A stretch of 37,217 bases of DNA from Syntrophobacter sp. SbD1 (lineage in GTDB: Bacteria; Desulfobacterota; Syntrophobacteria; Syntrophobacterales; Syntrophobacteraceae). The position numbers and the translations under genes are program-made. The notes below the pieces were generated by a model, which did no database searches, was not told the DNA's origin, and saw nothing but the letters and a program-made list of their open reading frames with translations. The stretch's first letter is position 1, and each line of letters begins with the position of its first letter. This document shows, piece after piece, positions 1 to 8,035 of the stretch. The DNA is taken from positions 1-37,217 of the forward strand of contig OMOE01000114.1 of NCBI GenBank assembly GCA_900290365.1. Direction: 5' to 3'.

Positions 1-270
1 TGCCGGGTACTCCAGGCAAGTGCCCGAGTACACTCAACTATGCGACATCGTGTCGCACCACCCCATCACCAATTTACCCGCTCACCCGTTACCAATTCAC
101 GCATTTACCTGAATTCCGTCCTTGGTCCCCGCCGTGCAAGCACTTAGGACTGAATTCGCCATAAATGCAAGCACTTCCATACAAGTCCCGAATTCATTGA
201 CCCCCGAATTTCGTCTTTCAACATCACGCAACGCTATTTTTTGACCGCTGTTACTGCTCACCCTCCCCGC

Positions 271-301
271 TTTTGCCTTTTTACTTTTTACTCTTGCCTT
301 G
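271..301. repeat. Dispersed pyrimidine-rich repeat, copy 1 (others at 841-863 and 36727-36758)
   Basis: The string ttttgcctttttacttttta is followed by a second cttgccttg block. The same block occurs at 841-863 in a shortened form and at 36727-36758 almost unchanged, so one copy lies at each end of the window. All three are intergenic. Function is unknown; it behaves like a dispersed intergenic repeat of this genome. Confidence 0.65.
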
Positions 302-351
302 ATTAGATGGCATTGGTTTCAGTAAAGAGGACTTAAAAATATAGAACGTCG

Positions 352-822
352 GGATTTGGCGATTTGGTCTTGCTGTTCACGATTCACGGTTCACGGTTCA
401 TAACCCGTAACCCCATTTTTCGTCGCGAGACCGTTTAGAATCACAAGTCGCGTATGACTTCAGATATTTGCGAGATACTCAGTAATCATTTAACTCTCAA
501 ATCTTGCCTTTCACTCTCGCTGTTCGCCCTCCCCAGCCCCCTTGTTCTTTTCTTTTTGCCCCCTCATTCTCCGCCAGTCCTCGTGGTTTGTAACTAAAAA
601 CTGAAAACTTAAAACGAAAAACTGCCCTTTTGCCTCTTCTGGTTGCCGCTTCTCGTTGCCGTTTGGCCCCGCCAAATCTCTCATGGTAAAATTCTGATCG
701 TTGTGATTTGGAGGGTCTGCGATTTTGGTCCTTTGCTGTTCACGATTCAGGGTTCGTTGTGATTTTGCGGTCCTGGCGGTTTGGTCTTGCTGTTCACGAT
801 TCACGATTCACGATTCACGACT
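352..822. repeat. Three copies of a 'tttggtc..tgctgttcacgattca' repeat
   Basis: Copies lie at about 352-414, 719-752 and 775-822. Each has a gcgattt(t)ggtc-type head, then tgctgttcacgattca, then a run of short tandem units: cacggtt in the first copy and cacgatt repeated in the third. The unit is only about 7 bp and drifts between copies. There are no conserved spacers, so this is simple-sequence expansion and not a CRISPR array. Confidence 0.6.
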
Positions 823-1374
823 CATGTTTTGTTGCTCTACTTTTGCCTTTTTACTTTTGCCTTCATTGCTCGCTGTTATGGAGCGTATAAATTCGAAAAT
901 AGTAAATTAAATCAACATGATGCGAAATTAGACATCAAAAGTGCCCTGTATTTTCAGCGACTACAGCGGGGTTTATGAGAAAATTAGCTCTTCTTTTTCG
1001 CTGTTAACCCTCAATTGTTTTCCGGCAACTTGCAGGAGCTTATGAACCATGAATGAGATGCGGCATATTAAGCGTGGCAGGCCGCTCCAAAAGGGCCGGT
1101 CTGCCCACGTCAAGCGGGTCGGGCCAAGATAATAACCCGGTTTCTAGAAGAATAACTTTGCACTTTTCCACTATATTGAGATGTCTTTACATTGTCATAA
1201 TACACCCATACCCGACCCCCGTCCTGAAGTATACGGTATTTTCCCGCTCATACGGAGTTGCGTTCAAATTGGGTGCTTCGGGAAGGCATAAAGCCATCCC
1301 CTTGCAACTAAAGAACCGCGTGACTGTGCCGTAGGGGCGGGGTCTATCCCCCTCACGCTTCCCACTGCCAGCAG

Positions 1375-1402
1375 TTGTAAATTTGCGCTACTATGCTAGA
1401 AT
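1375..1402 (+). promoter_or_regulatory. Candidate sigma70 promoter for the FAS-II-like operon
   Basis: TTGTAA (1375-1380) and TAGAAT (1397-1402) are separated by 16 bp. Together they lie about 160 bp upstream of the first start codon of the operon. This is the best -35/-10 pair seen in the upstream region, but the spacing is slightly short and the leader would be long. Low certainty. Confidence 0.3.
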
Positions 1403-1561
1403 GCGTCTTTCATGACTCCTATGAGGTCCCGGAATTAAATAGCAGGGTGCAGGAAGCTCGAAGTTGGCCCCCGGGTTTTTCCCCGCTTCACGCTCCTTGC
1501 TTCTCGCTTCACGGCCCGGGACCTGGAATGCCCAAATTTGGCGAAAGAGTGTTCTGCTGAG

Positions 1562-2365
1562 ATGGAAAAAGATTTTTTCACTGATAAAGTGGCCCTTGTA
1601 ACCGGGAGCTCGAGGGGAATCGGTCGCGCTGTAGCTTTGGCCTTTGCGCGAGCCGGGTCGAATGTGGTTATTAACCACTACAGGGCTGAAGGAAGTTCAA
1701 AAAGAAAGGCCGAGGAAGTTTGCCGCGAAATCGAGGACCTGGGGCGTAAGGCTTTGGTTGTGCCGGCCGATATCGGGCAGAAGTCTGCGGTTCGTGAGAT
1801 GATCGAAGCGGTTTTCGGCTGGGGCGGCAGGCTCGATTTTCTTGTGCTGAACGCGGCCAAAGCGCCGTTTAAGCCTATAGAAAAGCTGCTGGAAAGAGAA
1901 ATCAGGCAGCTTGTCGAGACCAATTACATGGGGAATATTTTCTGCATTCAGGAGGCATTGAAGCTTCTGGAGGCCGCAGCCGGTAAAATCGTTTTCATAT
2001 CCAGTCTCGGGAGCCGTTTCTATAACCCTTCATACCCTCTTGGAAGCATGAAGGCGGCAATGGAAGCGGTGGTTAGAGACTGCGCCGAAAGTTTGGGCCC
2101 CAAGGATATTTCGGTCAACGCAATCTGCGGCGGAGTGGTAAAGACTGACTCGTTCAGGGTCCTGCGCCAGTACATGGAAGAAATCGAGCACATTCCCGAG
2201 GAGCTTTGCGTAACAACCGAGGCCATCGCCGATGTGGCTATTTTCCTTTGCGGACCGGCTGCTCGTGGGATTCGCGGTCAGACCATCATTGTTGACAATG
2301 GCTTGAGCAATAGATTATACCGCCCCGCATGGGCAGCTAAAACAGAAATCAAGAAAAGGGGTTGA
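1562..2365 (+). CDS. FabL-like short-chain dehydrogenase/reductase (probable enoyl-ACP reductase)
   Basis: This is a 267-aa Rossmann-fold SDR, probably reducing an acyl-ACP intermediate with NAD(P)H. The cofactor motif TGSSRGIG is at residues 14-21, NAA at 97-99, the strand-5 serines at 148-149 (ISSLGS) and a C-terminal RGQTIIVDNG. ISSLGS, the VNAICGG stretch and RGQTIIVD resemble Bacillus FabL (enoyl-ACP reductase III) more than FabG. The active-site Tyr158 and Lys164 are five residues apart rather than the three of classical SDRs; FabL also has a stretched spacing. The ATG at 1562 is preferred to an in-frame TTG at 1538, because it places the nucleotide motif at the usual distance from the N-terminus. 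It is the first gene of the operon, 6 bp before the ACP gene. A ketoreductase role is the alternative. Confidence 0.8.
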   Translation: MEKDFFTDKVALVTGSSRGIGRAVALAFARAGSNVVINHYRAEGSSKRKAEEVCREIEDLGRKALVVPADIGQKSAVREMIEAVFGWGGRLDFLVLNAAKAPFKPIEKLLEREIRQLVETNYMGNIFCIQEALKLLEAAAGKIVFISSLGSRFYNPSYPLGSMKAAMEAVVRDCAESLGPKDISVNAICGGVVKTDSFRVLRQYMEEIEHIPEELCVTTEAIADVAIFLCGPAARGIRGQTIIVDNGLSNRLYRPAWAAKTEIKKRG

Positions 2366-2371
2366 ATCATA

Positions 2372-2926
2372 ATGAAACAAAATTTGATTCCCGAACAAAG
2401 GGTCCTGGAGGAAGTAACAAAAGCGATTGCGGAGGGTATAGACATCCATCCGGCGATCATCAAACCGGAAAGTTCCCTGATGAAAGACCTGGGCGCTGAA
2501 TCGCTTGACTTTCTGGATATAAATTACCGCCTCGAGCAGTCTTTCGGGATCAAAATGGCTCGACGCTCCGTGCTCGATCATATGGAAGAACTTTTCGGTG
2601 AGGAATCCGCAATTGATTCGGACGGCAAGCTGACAGGCAAGGCTGCCGAAGTTTTGTCCATGCGATACGACGGGGCAGGGCTTCAGATTCAGGCCGGCAT
2701 GGATATGGACGAGCTGCCTTCGATGGTTACAGTCAGCTCTATTGTCGAAGTAGTGATGAATCTTCTGGATACTCTGCCTGACAAATGTGTCAACTGCGGG
2801 GCCGGCAACTGGTCCCTGCAGGAAGAAACCCGCATACAGTGCGGATCTTGCAATGAAGCGGCTTCGTTTACCAGTGGTGATGACCTCACGCAGGACTGGT
2901 TGAAGCAGATTCAGGAGAGCAAATAA
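2372..2926 (+). CDS. Acyl carrier protein with internal insertion and C-terminal zinc ribbon
   Basis: This 184-aa protein is about twice the size of an ordinary ACP. Residues 1-62 form helices I and II of the carrier fold, with the phosphopantetheine site DLGAESLDFLD (Ser44). The sequence DFLDI..LEQSFGIK resembles AcpXL-type carriers for very long acyl chains. About 55 extra residues follow (65-118). A TVSSIVEVVMNLL helix (120-132) then looks like the usual ACP helix IV (TVGDVVxxI in standard ACPs). The C-terminus carries two CxxC knuckles (Cys139/142 and Cys157/160), a probable zinc ribbon. The operon's own AcpS is the likely activating enzyme. The ribbon may dock partner enzymes, but that is inference. 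Certain as a carrier protein; the role of the extensions is unknown. Confidence 0.85.
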   Translation: MKQNLIPEQRVLEEVTKAIAEGIDIHPAIIKPESSLMKDLGAESLDFLDINYRLEQSFGIKMARRSVLDHMEELFGEESAIDSDGKLTGKAAEVLSMRYDGAGLQIQAGMDMDELPSMVTVSSIVEVVMNLLDTLPDKCVNCGAGNWSLQEETRIQCGSCNEAASFTSGDDLTQDWLKQIQESK

Positions 2927-2990
2927 CTCCTTTGATCCTCTTGGGATCAAAGTCCTTAAAATTGAGTTTTGCAAAAGGCTCCTTTGATCC
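2927..2990 (+). repeat. Hairpin plus 12-bp direct repeat between the ACP and ketosynthase genes
   Basis: A perfect 9-bp stem (2930-2938 with 2944-2952, arm ctttgatcc) has a 5-nt loop directly after the ACP stop codon. The 12-mer ctcctttgatcc at 2927-2938 recurs at 2979-2990, just before the next start codon. This 75-bp gap is the longest inside an otherwise packed operon. No clean T-tract follows, so it looks more like an RNA-processing or attenuation element that adjusts ACP versus downstream expression than a full terminator. Confidence 0.6.
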
Positions 2991-3001
2991 GGAATTCGAT
3001 T

Positions 3002-4288
3002 ATGCAGCAAAAAGAGAAGCGGGTGGTCGTTACCGGTTATGGAATGATTACCCCTATCGGAAAAGATAGCCGGCAGACCTTTGAAAATGCCAAAAACGGG
3101 GTCTCCGGCATAAGCCTGTTGAGTTCTTTCGAAACGGAGGGGCTGCCCTGCCGCATTGGAGGGCAGGTGGACGATTCAGGGCTTAATGATTTTACGGCTA
3201 AAGGGCTTCAGGGGATAGAAAAATGCTCGTCGCGCGGCCTCAAGCTCATGATATCGGCGGTTTCCGAGGCCGCCGAATCGGCTGGCCTGGACTCGATCCA
3301 AAACAGGAATAGAATCGGGGTCAGTCTCGGATATCATGGGGAAAACCCTTCGGTCGAAGACCTGGTCCTCCTGCACCGCTACGGAGGTGCGGGCGTCTGG
3401 GATGTGAGCGGGCTCACAAAAACCGGCGTCTATTCCTTTTTTAATTTCTTTCGCAGAAAACCGGATGTGGCCACCTCGATCCTTTCGATTCTATTCAATT
3501 GCAAGGGCAGCAGTTTTACCATCGTTTCAGCTTGCGCAGCCGGATCGCAGGCCATCGGAGAGGCGCTCGGGATAATCAGAGAGGGCAGGGCGGACGCAAT
3601 GATTGCCGGAGGGTCCGAATCCAATCTTAACTTTATGGGTTTCGTTGGCTTTGTGCTGATCCGCGCGCTCTCGGAAAGATACTCCTCGCCTGAAAAGGCG
3701 TCGCGGCCGTTCGACCGGAAAAGAAATGGTTTCGTAATGTCGGAAGGGGCCGGGGCGCTGGTTCTCGAGAGTCTTGATCACGCCCTTGAGCGAAAGGCCC
3801 CCATCTTTGCTGAAGTGCTGGGATATGGTTCATCGGCCGATGCGTTTCGGATAACGGACATTCATCCTAAAGGAGACGGCGCGGTTTTCGCCATGCAGAG
3901 GGCAATTGCGGACGCCGGCCTTACCGCTTCGGACATCGAGTATATCAATGCTCATGGGACCTCGACTCTTCAAAATGACCAGATAGAGACCCTGGCGATC
4001 AACAGGGTTTTGGGGGAGAGGGCCAAAGATGTGCCTGTCAGCTCCAACAAGTCGATGATGGGCCATACCATTGCAGCCGCCGGCGCGATAGAGGCCGGTC
4101 TTACCATAATGGGCATGAATAACGGCATCGTTTTACCCACGATCAACCATGAATTCCCCGATCCAAAATGCGATCTCGACTATGTTCCCAATCATGCTCG
4201 CAAACTGGAACACGGCATAGCCCTCTCCAACTCATTCGGCTTCGGCGGGCAGAATGCATGTCTGTGCTTTGGCAAGTTCCGCCAATGA
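3002..4288 (+). CDS. Beta-ketoacyl-ACP synthase 1 (FabF-like, KS-alpha)
   Basis: This is a 428-aa thiolase-fold condensing enzyme of normal FabF length. The catalytic triad is complete: Cys178 in VSACAAG, His318 in NAHGTST and His355 in NKSMMGH. The C-terminal SNSFGFGGQN is typical. It should elongate an acyl chain with malonyl-ACP in the cytoplasm. The ATG at 3002 is preferred to a TTG at 2969 because it starts just before the conserved VVVTGYGMITPIG. Its stop overlaps the start of the next gene (ATGA), which encodes a catalytically dead relative. The pair therefore looks like a KS-alpha/chain-length-factor heterodimer as in type II polyketide and aryl polyene synthases. Family assignment is certain; substrate is unknown. 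Confidence 0.92.
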   Translation: MQQKEKRVVVTGYGMITPIGKDSRQTFENAKNGVSGISLLSSFETEGLPCRIGGQVDDSGLNDFTAKGLQGIEKCSSRGLKLMISAVSEAAESAGLDSIQNRNRIGVSLGYHGENPSVEDLVLLHRYGGAGVWDVSGLTKTGVYSFFNFFRRKPDVATSILSILFNCKGSSFTIVSACAAGSQAIGEALGIIREGRADAMIAGGSESNLNFMGFVGFVLIRALSERYSSPEKASRPFDRKRNGFVMSEGAGALVLESLDHALERKAPIFAEVLGYGSSADAFRITDIHPKGDGAVFAMQRAIADAGLTASDIEYINAHGTSTLQNDQIETLAINRVLGERAKDVPVSSNKSMMGHTIAAAGAIEAGLTIMGMNNGIVLPTINHEFPDPKCDLDYVPNHARKLEHGIALSNSFGFGGQNACLCFGKFRQ

Positions 4289-5550
4289 AAGCTGTGCCTG
4301 AGGGCCATTCATATCCTTTGACCGGCCGGGTGGCAATAACGGGGGTGGGAGCTGTCTGCTCGCTCGGAAATTCCGTTCGGGAAATCCTGCTGGGATTGAC
4401 CTCCGGGAAATCCGGCATCAAAGAAATCAGCGATTTCGATGCCGACGGGTTCGGCTGCATGGCAGCTCAGGTGAAAAATCCCCCCTCGGTCAAAACAGAC
4501 GTTAATCCTCAGCTTGCCAGGTCCATGGGAAAGCATCTTTCGCTGCTGCTCTCCCCGACGGAGCAAGCCTTGGGAAGTGCCGGAATAGGTCCCGGTACGT
4601 TTGATCCTCGGGATATGGGCTGTTTTGCAGGAATGGGGATGGTCGACTATCATGTCGAAGACCTGCTTCCTGCCGTCGTCAAATCGTTGGATCCAAGTGG
4701 AAATCTAGATTACGACAGATTCTTTCCCGTCGGCTCCCGGGAAATTTATCCGTTGTGGCCTTTGGCGATGCTAAATAATGTCGCTTTTTGCCAGGCCTCG
4801 ATCCACTTCGGTCTGCGCGGCGAGAACTGCGTCTTTTCGCCCCATGGCGACGCGGGGATACAGGCTGTTGCGGAAGCCGTCAGGGTTCTGGAGGAAGGAA
4901 AGGCAAAGGTGGCGCTTGCGGGGGGTGTGAGTGAACAGGTATCCGAGTTCAGCATAGCCCGGGCAAGGTTGAAGGGATTGATTCCGCCCCCCGGTGAGGG
5001 GCCTGAAAATAGGGCTGTCCTTGGGGAATGCGGAGCGATGCTCGTCCTGGAGCCGTTTTCGGCCGCCCAGGAAAGAGGGGCTGACATTTTGGCCCTGGTC
5101 GGCGGCTTCGGGTTTTCGTGCCAAAGGGACGAAAAAGGCGTTTTCGCTTCCGAGCATGCGGTATCTTCGGCTATCAGGCAAGCGCTTGTTCATGCAGGAC
5201 TTGATCCCTGCCGGATCGATGCGATTATGCTTTCGAGTTTGAATCAAAACGAACTCAAAGCAGTCAGGGGGATTTTCGGGACAGACATGGAATCGCCGGC
5301 TATGGTGGTCACCTCGAGAGCGTTGGGAGAGATGTTCGCGGCCGGACCAATCCTGGATGCCGCAATCGGGCTGAGTTTTGAGGAAAAAACTGATTTGGCG
5401 GCATTGCCGGGCGATCTCCTCTGCTTGCCTGTGCAAAGAGGGAAGCGCGGGGGAGGCTCGGGCATCCGTCGGGTCCTCGTGAACGGGATCAGCTATGAAG
5501 GCCGGTGCGCGTCAATGATTATCGAAACAGGACCTGGTAAAAACAGATGA
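4285..5550 (+). CDS. Ketosynthase-fold protein lacking all catalytic residues (chain-length-factor-like)
   Basis: This 421-aa protein has the ketosynthase fold: VAITGVGAVCSLG near the N-terminus, a GGVSEQVSEF block, and GECGAMLVLEP matching the GEGAGxxVLE of active enzymes. The nucleophile region reads FSPHGDAG (184-191) where active enzymes have SACAxG. The HGT motif is replaced by LSSLNQNE (316-323), and the K-x4-GH motif by TSRALGEM (343-350). No Cys-His-His triad remains. In type II PKSs such KS-beta/CLF subunits set chain length or aid decarboxylation as a partner of KS-alpha. The ATG at 4285 overlaps the stop of the active ketosynthase gene. A longer N-terminus from 4168 would overlap that gene by about 120 bp and is unlikely. 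Confidence 0.8.
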   Translation: MKAVPEGHSYPLTGRVAITGVGAVCSLGNSVREILLGLTSGKSGIKEISDFDADGFGCMAAQVKNPPSVKTDVNPQLARSMGKHLSLLLSPTEQALGSAGIGPGTFDPRDMGCFAGMGMVDYHVEDLLPAVVKSLDPSGNLDYDRFFPVGSREIYPLWPLAMLNNVAFCQASIHFGLRGENCVFSPHGDAGIQAVAEAVRVLEEGKAKVALAGGVSEQVSEFSIARARLKGLIPPPGEGPENRAVLGECGAMLVLEPFSAAQERGADILALVGGFGFSCQRDEKGVFASEHAVSSAIRQALVHAGLDPCRIDAIMLSSLNQNELKAVRGIFGTDMESPAMVVTSRALGEMFAAGPILDAAIGLSFEEKTDLAALPGDLLCLPVQRGKRGGGSGIRRVLVNGISYEGRCASMIIETGPGKNR

Positions 5551-5999
5551 GACTCCTGCTCTATGACCGGGTAACGGCCCTGGCGCCCGGAGAATCGATA
5601 ACCGGGATAAAAACCTTCTGTCTTTCTGAAGAGTATTTCCGCAGGCATTTCAGCAAAGAAGCGCTGGTCCCGAGCGTGATATTTATCGAGGCCATGGCTC
5701 AACTCCTCGGCTGGCTGATTATTCATACCCACAATTTTCGGCTCTCGGCGGTAATGTCTTTGATCGAGGACGTGAAGTTGGCGCCCGATCTGCGGCCCGG
5801 ATTTTCCGCGGAGATTTCAGGACATCTGATCTCCACCTCGGGGAGCGATTCCCTGGGTTCAGCCCGAATGCTGGTTGATGGACGTGAAATTGCTTCAATC
5901 GGCAGGATCATCTACGTCCATTCGAGCATGGCGGACCAGGATGCTTTGAGAAAATTGTTCCGCTATTACGCCGGCCCTGGTTGGACCGTAGAAGGCTGA
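5547..5999 (+). CDS. FabZ-like hotdog-fold 3-hydroxyacyl-ACP dehydratase 1
   Basis: This 150-aa protein has FabZ size and fold. The catalytic pair is His34 (RRHFSKEALVPS) and Glu48 (FIEAMAQ), 14 residues apart as in E. coli FabZ. The usual P-G after the His motif reads P-S here, and the PxxP spacing is relaxed, so substrate handling may differ. It should dehydrate 3-hydroxyacyl-ACP to trans-2-enoyl-ACP. It starts inside the stop of the CLF-like gene (ATGA overlap) and ends one base before ketosynthase 3. It shares its N-terminal pattern (MRxLLxDRxxxLxxGxxITGxK) with the second dehydratase at 8453, so the two are probably duplicates within the pathway. Confidence 0.8.
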   Translation: MRLLLYDRVTALAPGESITGIKTFCLSEEYFRRHFSKEALVPSVIFIEAMAQLLGWLIIHTHNFRLSAVMSLIEDVKLAPDLRPGFSAEISGHLISTSGSDSLGSARMLVDGREIASIGRIIYVHSSMADQDALRKLFRYYAGPGWTVEG

Positions 6000-6000
6000 G

Positions 6001-7287
6001 ATGGGCAATCGAAAGGTAGTAATAACAGGTCTTGGCCTTGCAACTGCCCTTGGGCTGGAAGTCGAAGAGAACTGGAACAAGGCGCTGTCGGGCGTTTCGG
6101 GAGTCTCGGCATTAAAGCTCCCCGGCGCCGAAAAATCTTCAGTGCAGGCGGCCGGACAGGTTTCGACACGGGATTGGTTGCAGATTTGCCGCGAGTTCCC
6201 TTGCGAGGCCGAAACGGAAGGGGAACGCCGGACCCTCTTTGCTCTTTGGGCCTCGAAAAGGGCGTTGACCGATGCTGGATTGGATCTCAACGGCGAAGAG
6301 CACTTTGGATTTGGCGTTTCGATTGGTTCCGGACTTGGGATAAATCGACTCGAAGACATTTACAATTGGATGAACGCGGAGAGAAAATTCGATCTATCGC
6401 GGTTTGCATCCGAATTGGGCCGGATTAACCGTGAATCCATAATGCGCAACAATGCGAGCTCTGCTGCGAGCCTTATTTCCGAAAAATTCGGACTCAACGG
6501 AATCAATACTACGGTCACCACCGCTTGCGCATCGGCTACCCAGGCCCTGGGCGCTGCTTTCAGGACAATCAAAAGAGGTGATGCGGACCTGATTGTTGCC
6601 GGAGGCGCCGATTCGATGATAAACCCGGTGGGACTGGTATTCTTTGTGCTGCTTGGCTCCGCCGCCCTGGCGAAATTCGAGCCTGAGTGCCTGTGCCGTC
6701 CCTTCGACCGGAAAAGGTCCGGTCTGGTAATGGGCGAAGGGGCCGGAATGGCTGTCCTGGAGGATGAGTCTCACGCGTTGGATCGAGGAGCAAGGATTTA
6801 TGCCGAAGTTGCCGGATACGCCTCCACTATGGATGCCTGGAGGCTTACCGCTCCCAACCCGGAAGGCGAGGAGGCGCAGGCTTCAATGTCTCGGGCATTG
6901 GAGGATTCGAACATCGAGCCCGGCCAGATCGACTATATCAATGCTCACGGAACATCGACAAAGCTTAACGACCTGGCCGAGACTATTGCTATAAAAAAAG
7001 TCTTTGGAGAAGGTGCCGATAAACTGGCGATAAGTTCAACTAAATCGCTGATAGGTCACCTGCTGGCCGGCTCGGGGGGGCCTGAATTTGTGTTTACTGC
7101 GCTCTCGGTGGCAAGGGATCAAATTCATCCGACAATAAACCTTTCCAATCCGGACCCGAAATGCGATCTGGACTACGTTCCAAATGTTATGCGGCGAAAA
7201 GTCGTTCGTGCGGCCCTGTCGAACTCTTTCGGCTTTGGCGGTCAAAATGCCACAATTGTGATAAGGAAATATTCCGGTGCAAAGTGA
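6001..7287 (+). CDS. Beta-ketoacyl-ACP synthase 3 (FabF-like)
   Basis: This 428-aa condensing enzyme has an intact triad: Cys176 in VTTACASAT, His316 in NAHGTST and His353 in STKSLIGH. A C-terminal SNSFGFGGQN is almost identical to that of the ketosynthase at 3002, and both share DPKCDLDYVPN before it. They are clearly paralogues. Having two active FabF-type enzymes plus a divergent one suggests division of labour by chain length or by product state (saturated versus unsaturated). The gene starts one base after the dehydratase stop; its end overlaps the next GTG start by 11 bp. The conserved KVVITGLGLATALG follows directly after the ATG, which supports the start. Substrate unknown. Confidence 0.92.
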   Translation: MGNRKVVITGLGLATALGLEVEENWNKALSGVSGVSALKLPGAEKSSVQAAGQVSTRDWLQICREFPCEAETEGERRTLFALWASKRALTDAGLDLNGEEHFGFGVSIGSGLGINRLEDIYNWMNAERKFDLSRFASELGRINRESIMRNNASSAASLISEKFGLNGINTTVTTACASATQALGAAFRTIKRGDADLIVAGGADSMINPVGLVFFVLLGSAALAKFEPECLCRPFDRKRSGLVMGEGAGMAVLEDESHALDRGARIYAEVAGYASTMDAWRLTAPNPEGEEAQASMSRALEDSNIEPGQIDYINAHGTSTKLNDLAETIAIKKVFGEGADKLAISSTKSLIGHLLAGSGGPEFVFTALSVARDQIHPTINLSNPDPKCDLDYVPNVMRRKVVRAALSNSFGFGGQNATIVIRKYSGAK

Positions 7288-8035
7288 AATTAAGTTAAGC
7301 GGAAAAACTGCCCTTGTTACCGGGGGAGCGCGTGGCATCGGCGAAGCCATAAGTCGAACGTTGGGGGCCTGCGGTGCGAAGGTTGTCATAAACTTCAATA
7401 AATCCGGGGAAAGGGCCGAAAAGCTCCGCGACGAACTGCGCTCACAAGGGCTTGAGACGGAGATTTTTCAGGCCGATGTTAGCCAACCCGATCAGGTGGA
7501 CGCCCTTTTTCAATTTATCAGAAGCTATTCAGGCCGTCTCGATATCCTGGTAAACAACGCCGGGGTGATTCGAGACTCGCTCCTGCTGGCTATGAATGTC
7601 GCCGACTGGGAAAAGGTCCACGACGTAAATCTCAAGGGAGCATTCCTGACCACGCGTATGGCCGCTGAACTGATGGTTTCCAGACACTGCGGAAAAATGA
7701 TAAATATCGCCTCCGTTTCAGGAATCCGCGGGGGCCGGGGCCAGACGAACTACGCTTCGGCAAAGGGTGGTTTGATTTCTTTTACTCGCGCTTGCGCAAT
7801 CGAGTTGGCGCCCAAAGGAATTCAGGTAAATGCGGTCCTGCCCGGTTTTATTCAGACGGAAATGACCACCCGTGCGATGCGGCGGGCCGGAGAGGTGCTG
7901 TTGGACCGCATACCCGCTCGTAGATTCGGCACCCCGCAGGAAGTGGCCAACCTTGTGCTCTTTCTTGCATCGGAACTCTCGGATTATATTACCGGACAGG
8001 CATTTCCGGTAGATGGAGGTTTGAGCGTCTCATGA
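7277..8035 (+). CDS. fabG: FabG-like 3-oxoacyl-ACP reductase
   Basis: This 252-aa classical SDR supplies the keto-reduction step of the cycle, using NADPH in the cytoplasm. TGGARGIG is at residues 15-22, NNAG at 93-96, catalytic Asn118, Ser146, Tyr159 and Lys163 (YASAK), and a C-terminal VDGG. It is full length and canonical. The start is GTG at 7277, inside the end of ketosynthase 3. Its stop overlaps the AcpS start (ATGA). It is clearly closer to textbook FabG than the first SDR of the operon (1562-2365). This supports splitting the two into a ketoreductase (this gene) and an enoyl-type reductase (the first). Confidence 0.9.
   Translation: MQSEIKLSGKTALVTGGARGIGEAISRTLGACGAKVVINFNKSGERAEKLRDELRSQGLETEIFQADVSQPDQVDALFQFIRSYSGRLDILVNNAGVIRDSLLLAMNVADWEKVHDVNLKGAFLTTRMAAELMVSRHCGKMINIASVSGIRGGRGQTNYASAKGGLISFTRACAIELAPKGIQVNAVLPGFIQTEMTTRAMRRAGEVLLDRIPARRFGTPQEVANLVLFLASELSDYITGQAFPVDGGLSVS

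Larger units (their letters stand above)
1..1561. other. Non-coding, repeat-rich region upstream of the FAS-II-like operon
   Basis: I see no gene here. Short open frames (for example 1053-1334) carry no recognisable motif, lack a convincing ribosome binding site and read like chance translations of simple sequence. The region holds two small hairpins at the window edge (arms 7-12/26-31 and 41-47/51-57), an 11-bp direct repeat tgcaagcactt (135-145 and 166-176), dispersed low-complexity repeats listed separately, and a candidate promoter near 1375-1402. It is probably an intergenic repeat accumulation zone, or the remains of decayed genes. Confidence 0.6.

Noticed and set aside
775..822. Tandem 'cacgatt' units that at first resemble a repeat array such as CRISPR
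   Set aside because: Units are ~7 bp, adjacent without spacers and imperfect; no cas gene is in the window.
1053..1334. 93-codon plus-strand frame upstream of the operon
   Set aside because: No motif, no ribosome binding site, odd composition and no operon context; treated as chance.
2969..3001. TTG start adding 11 residues to ketosynthase 1
   Set aside because: It lies within the spacer repeat, and family proteins start shortly before the VVVTG motif, as from the ATG at 3002.
4168..4284. 39-residue N-terminal extension of the CLF-like protein
   Set aside because: It would overlap the ketosynthase gene by ~120 bp; the ATG at 4285 gives the usual ATGA coupling and normal length.
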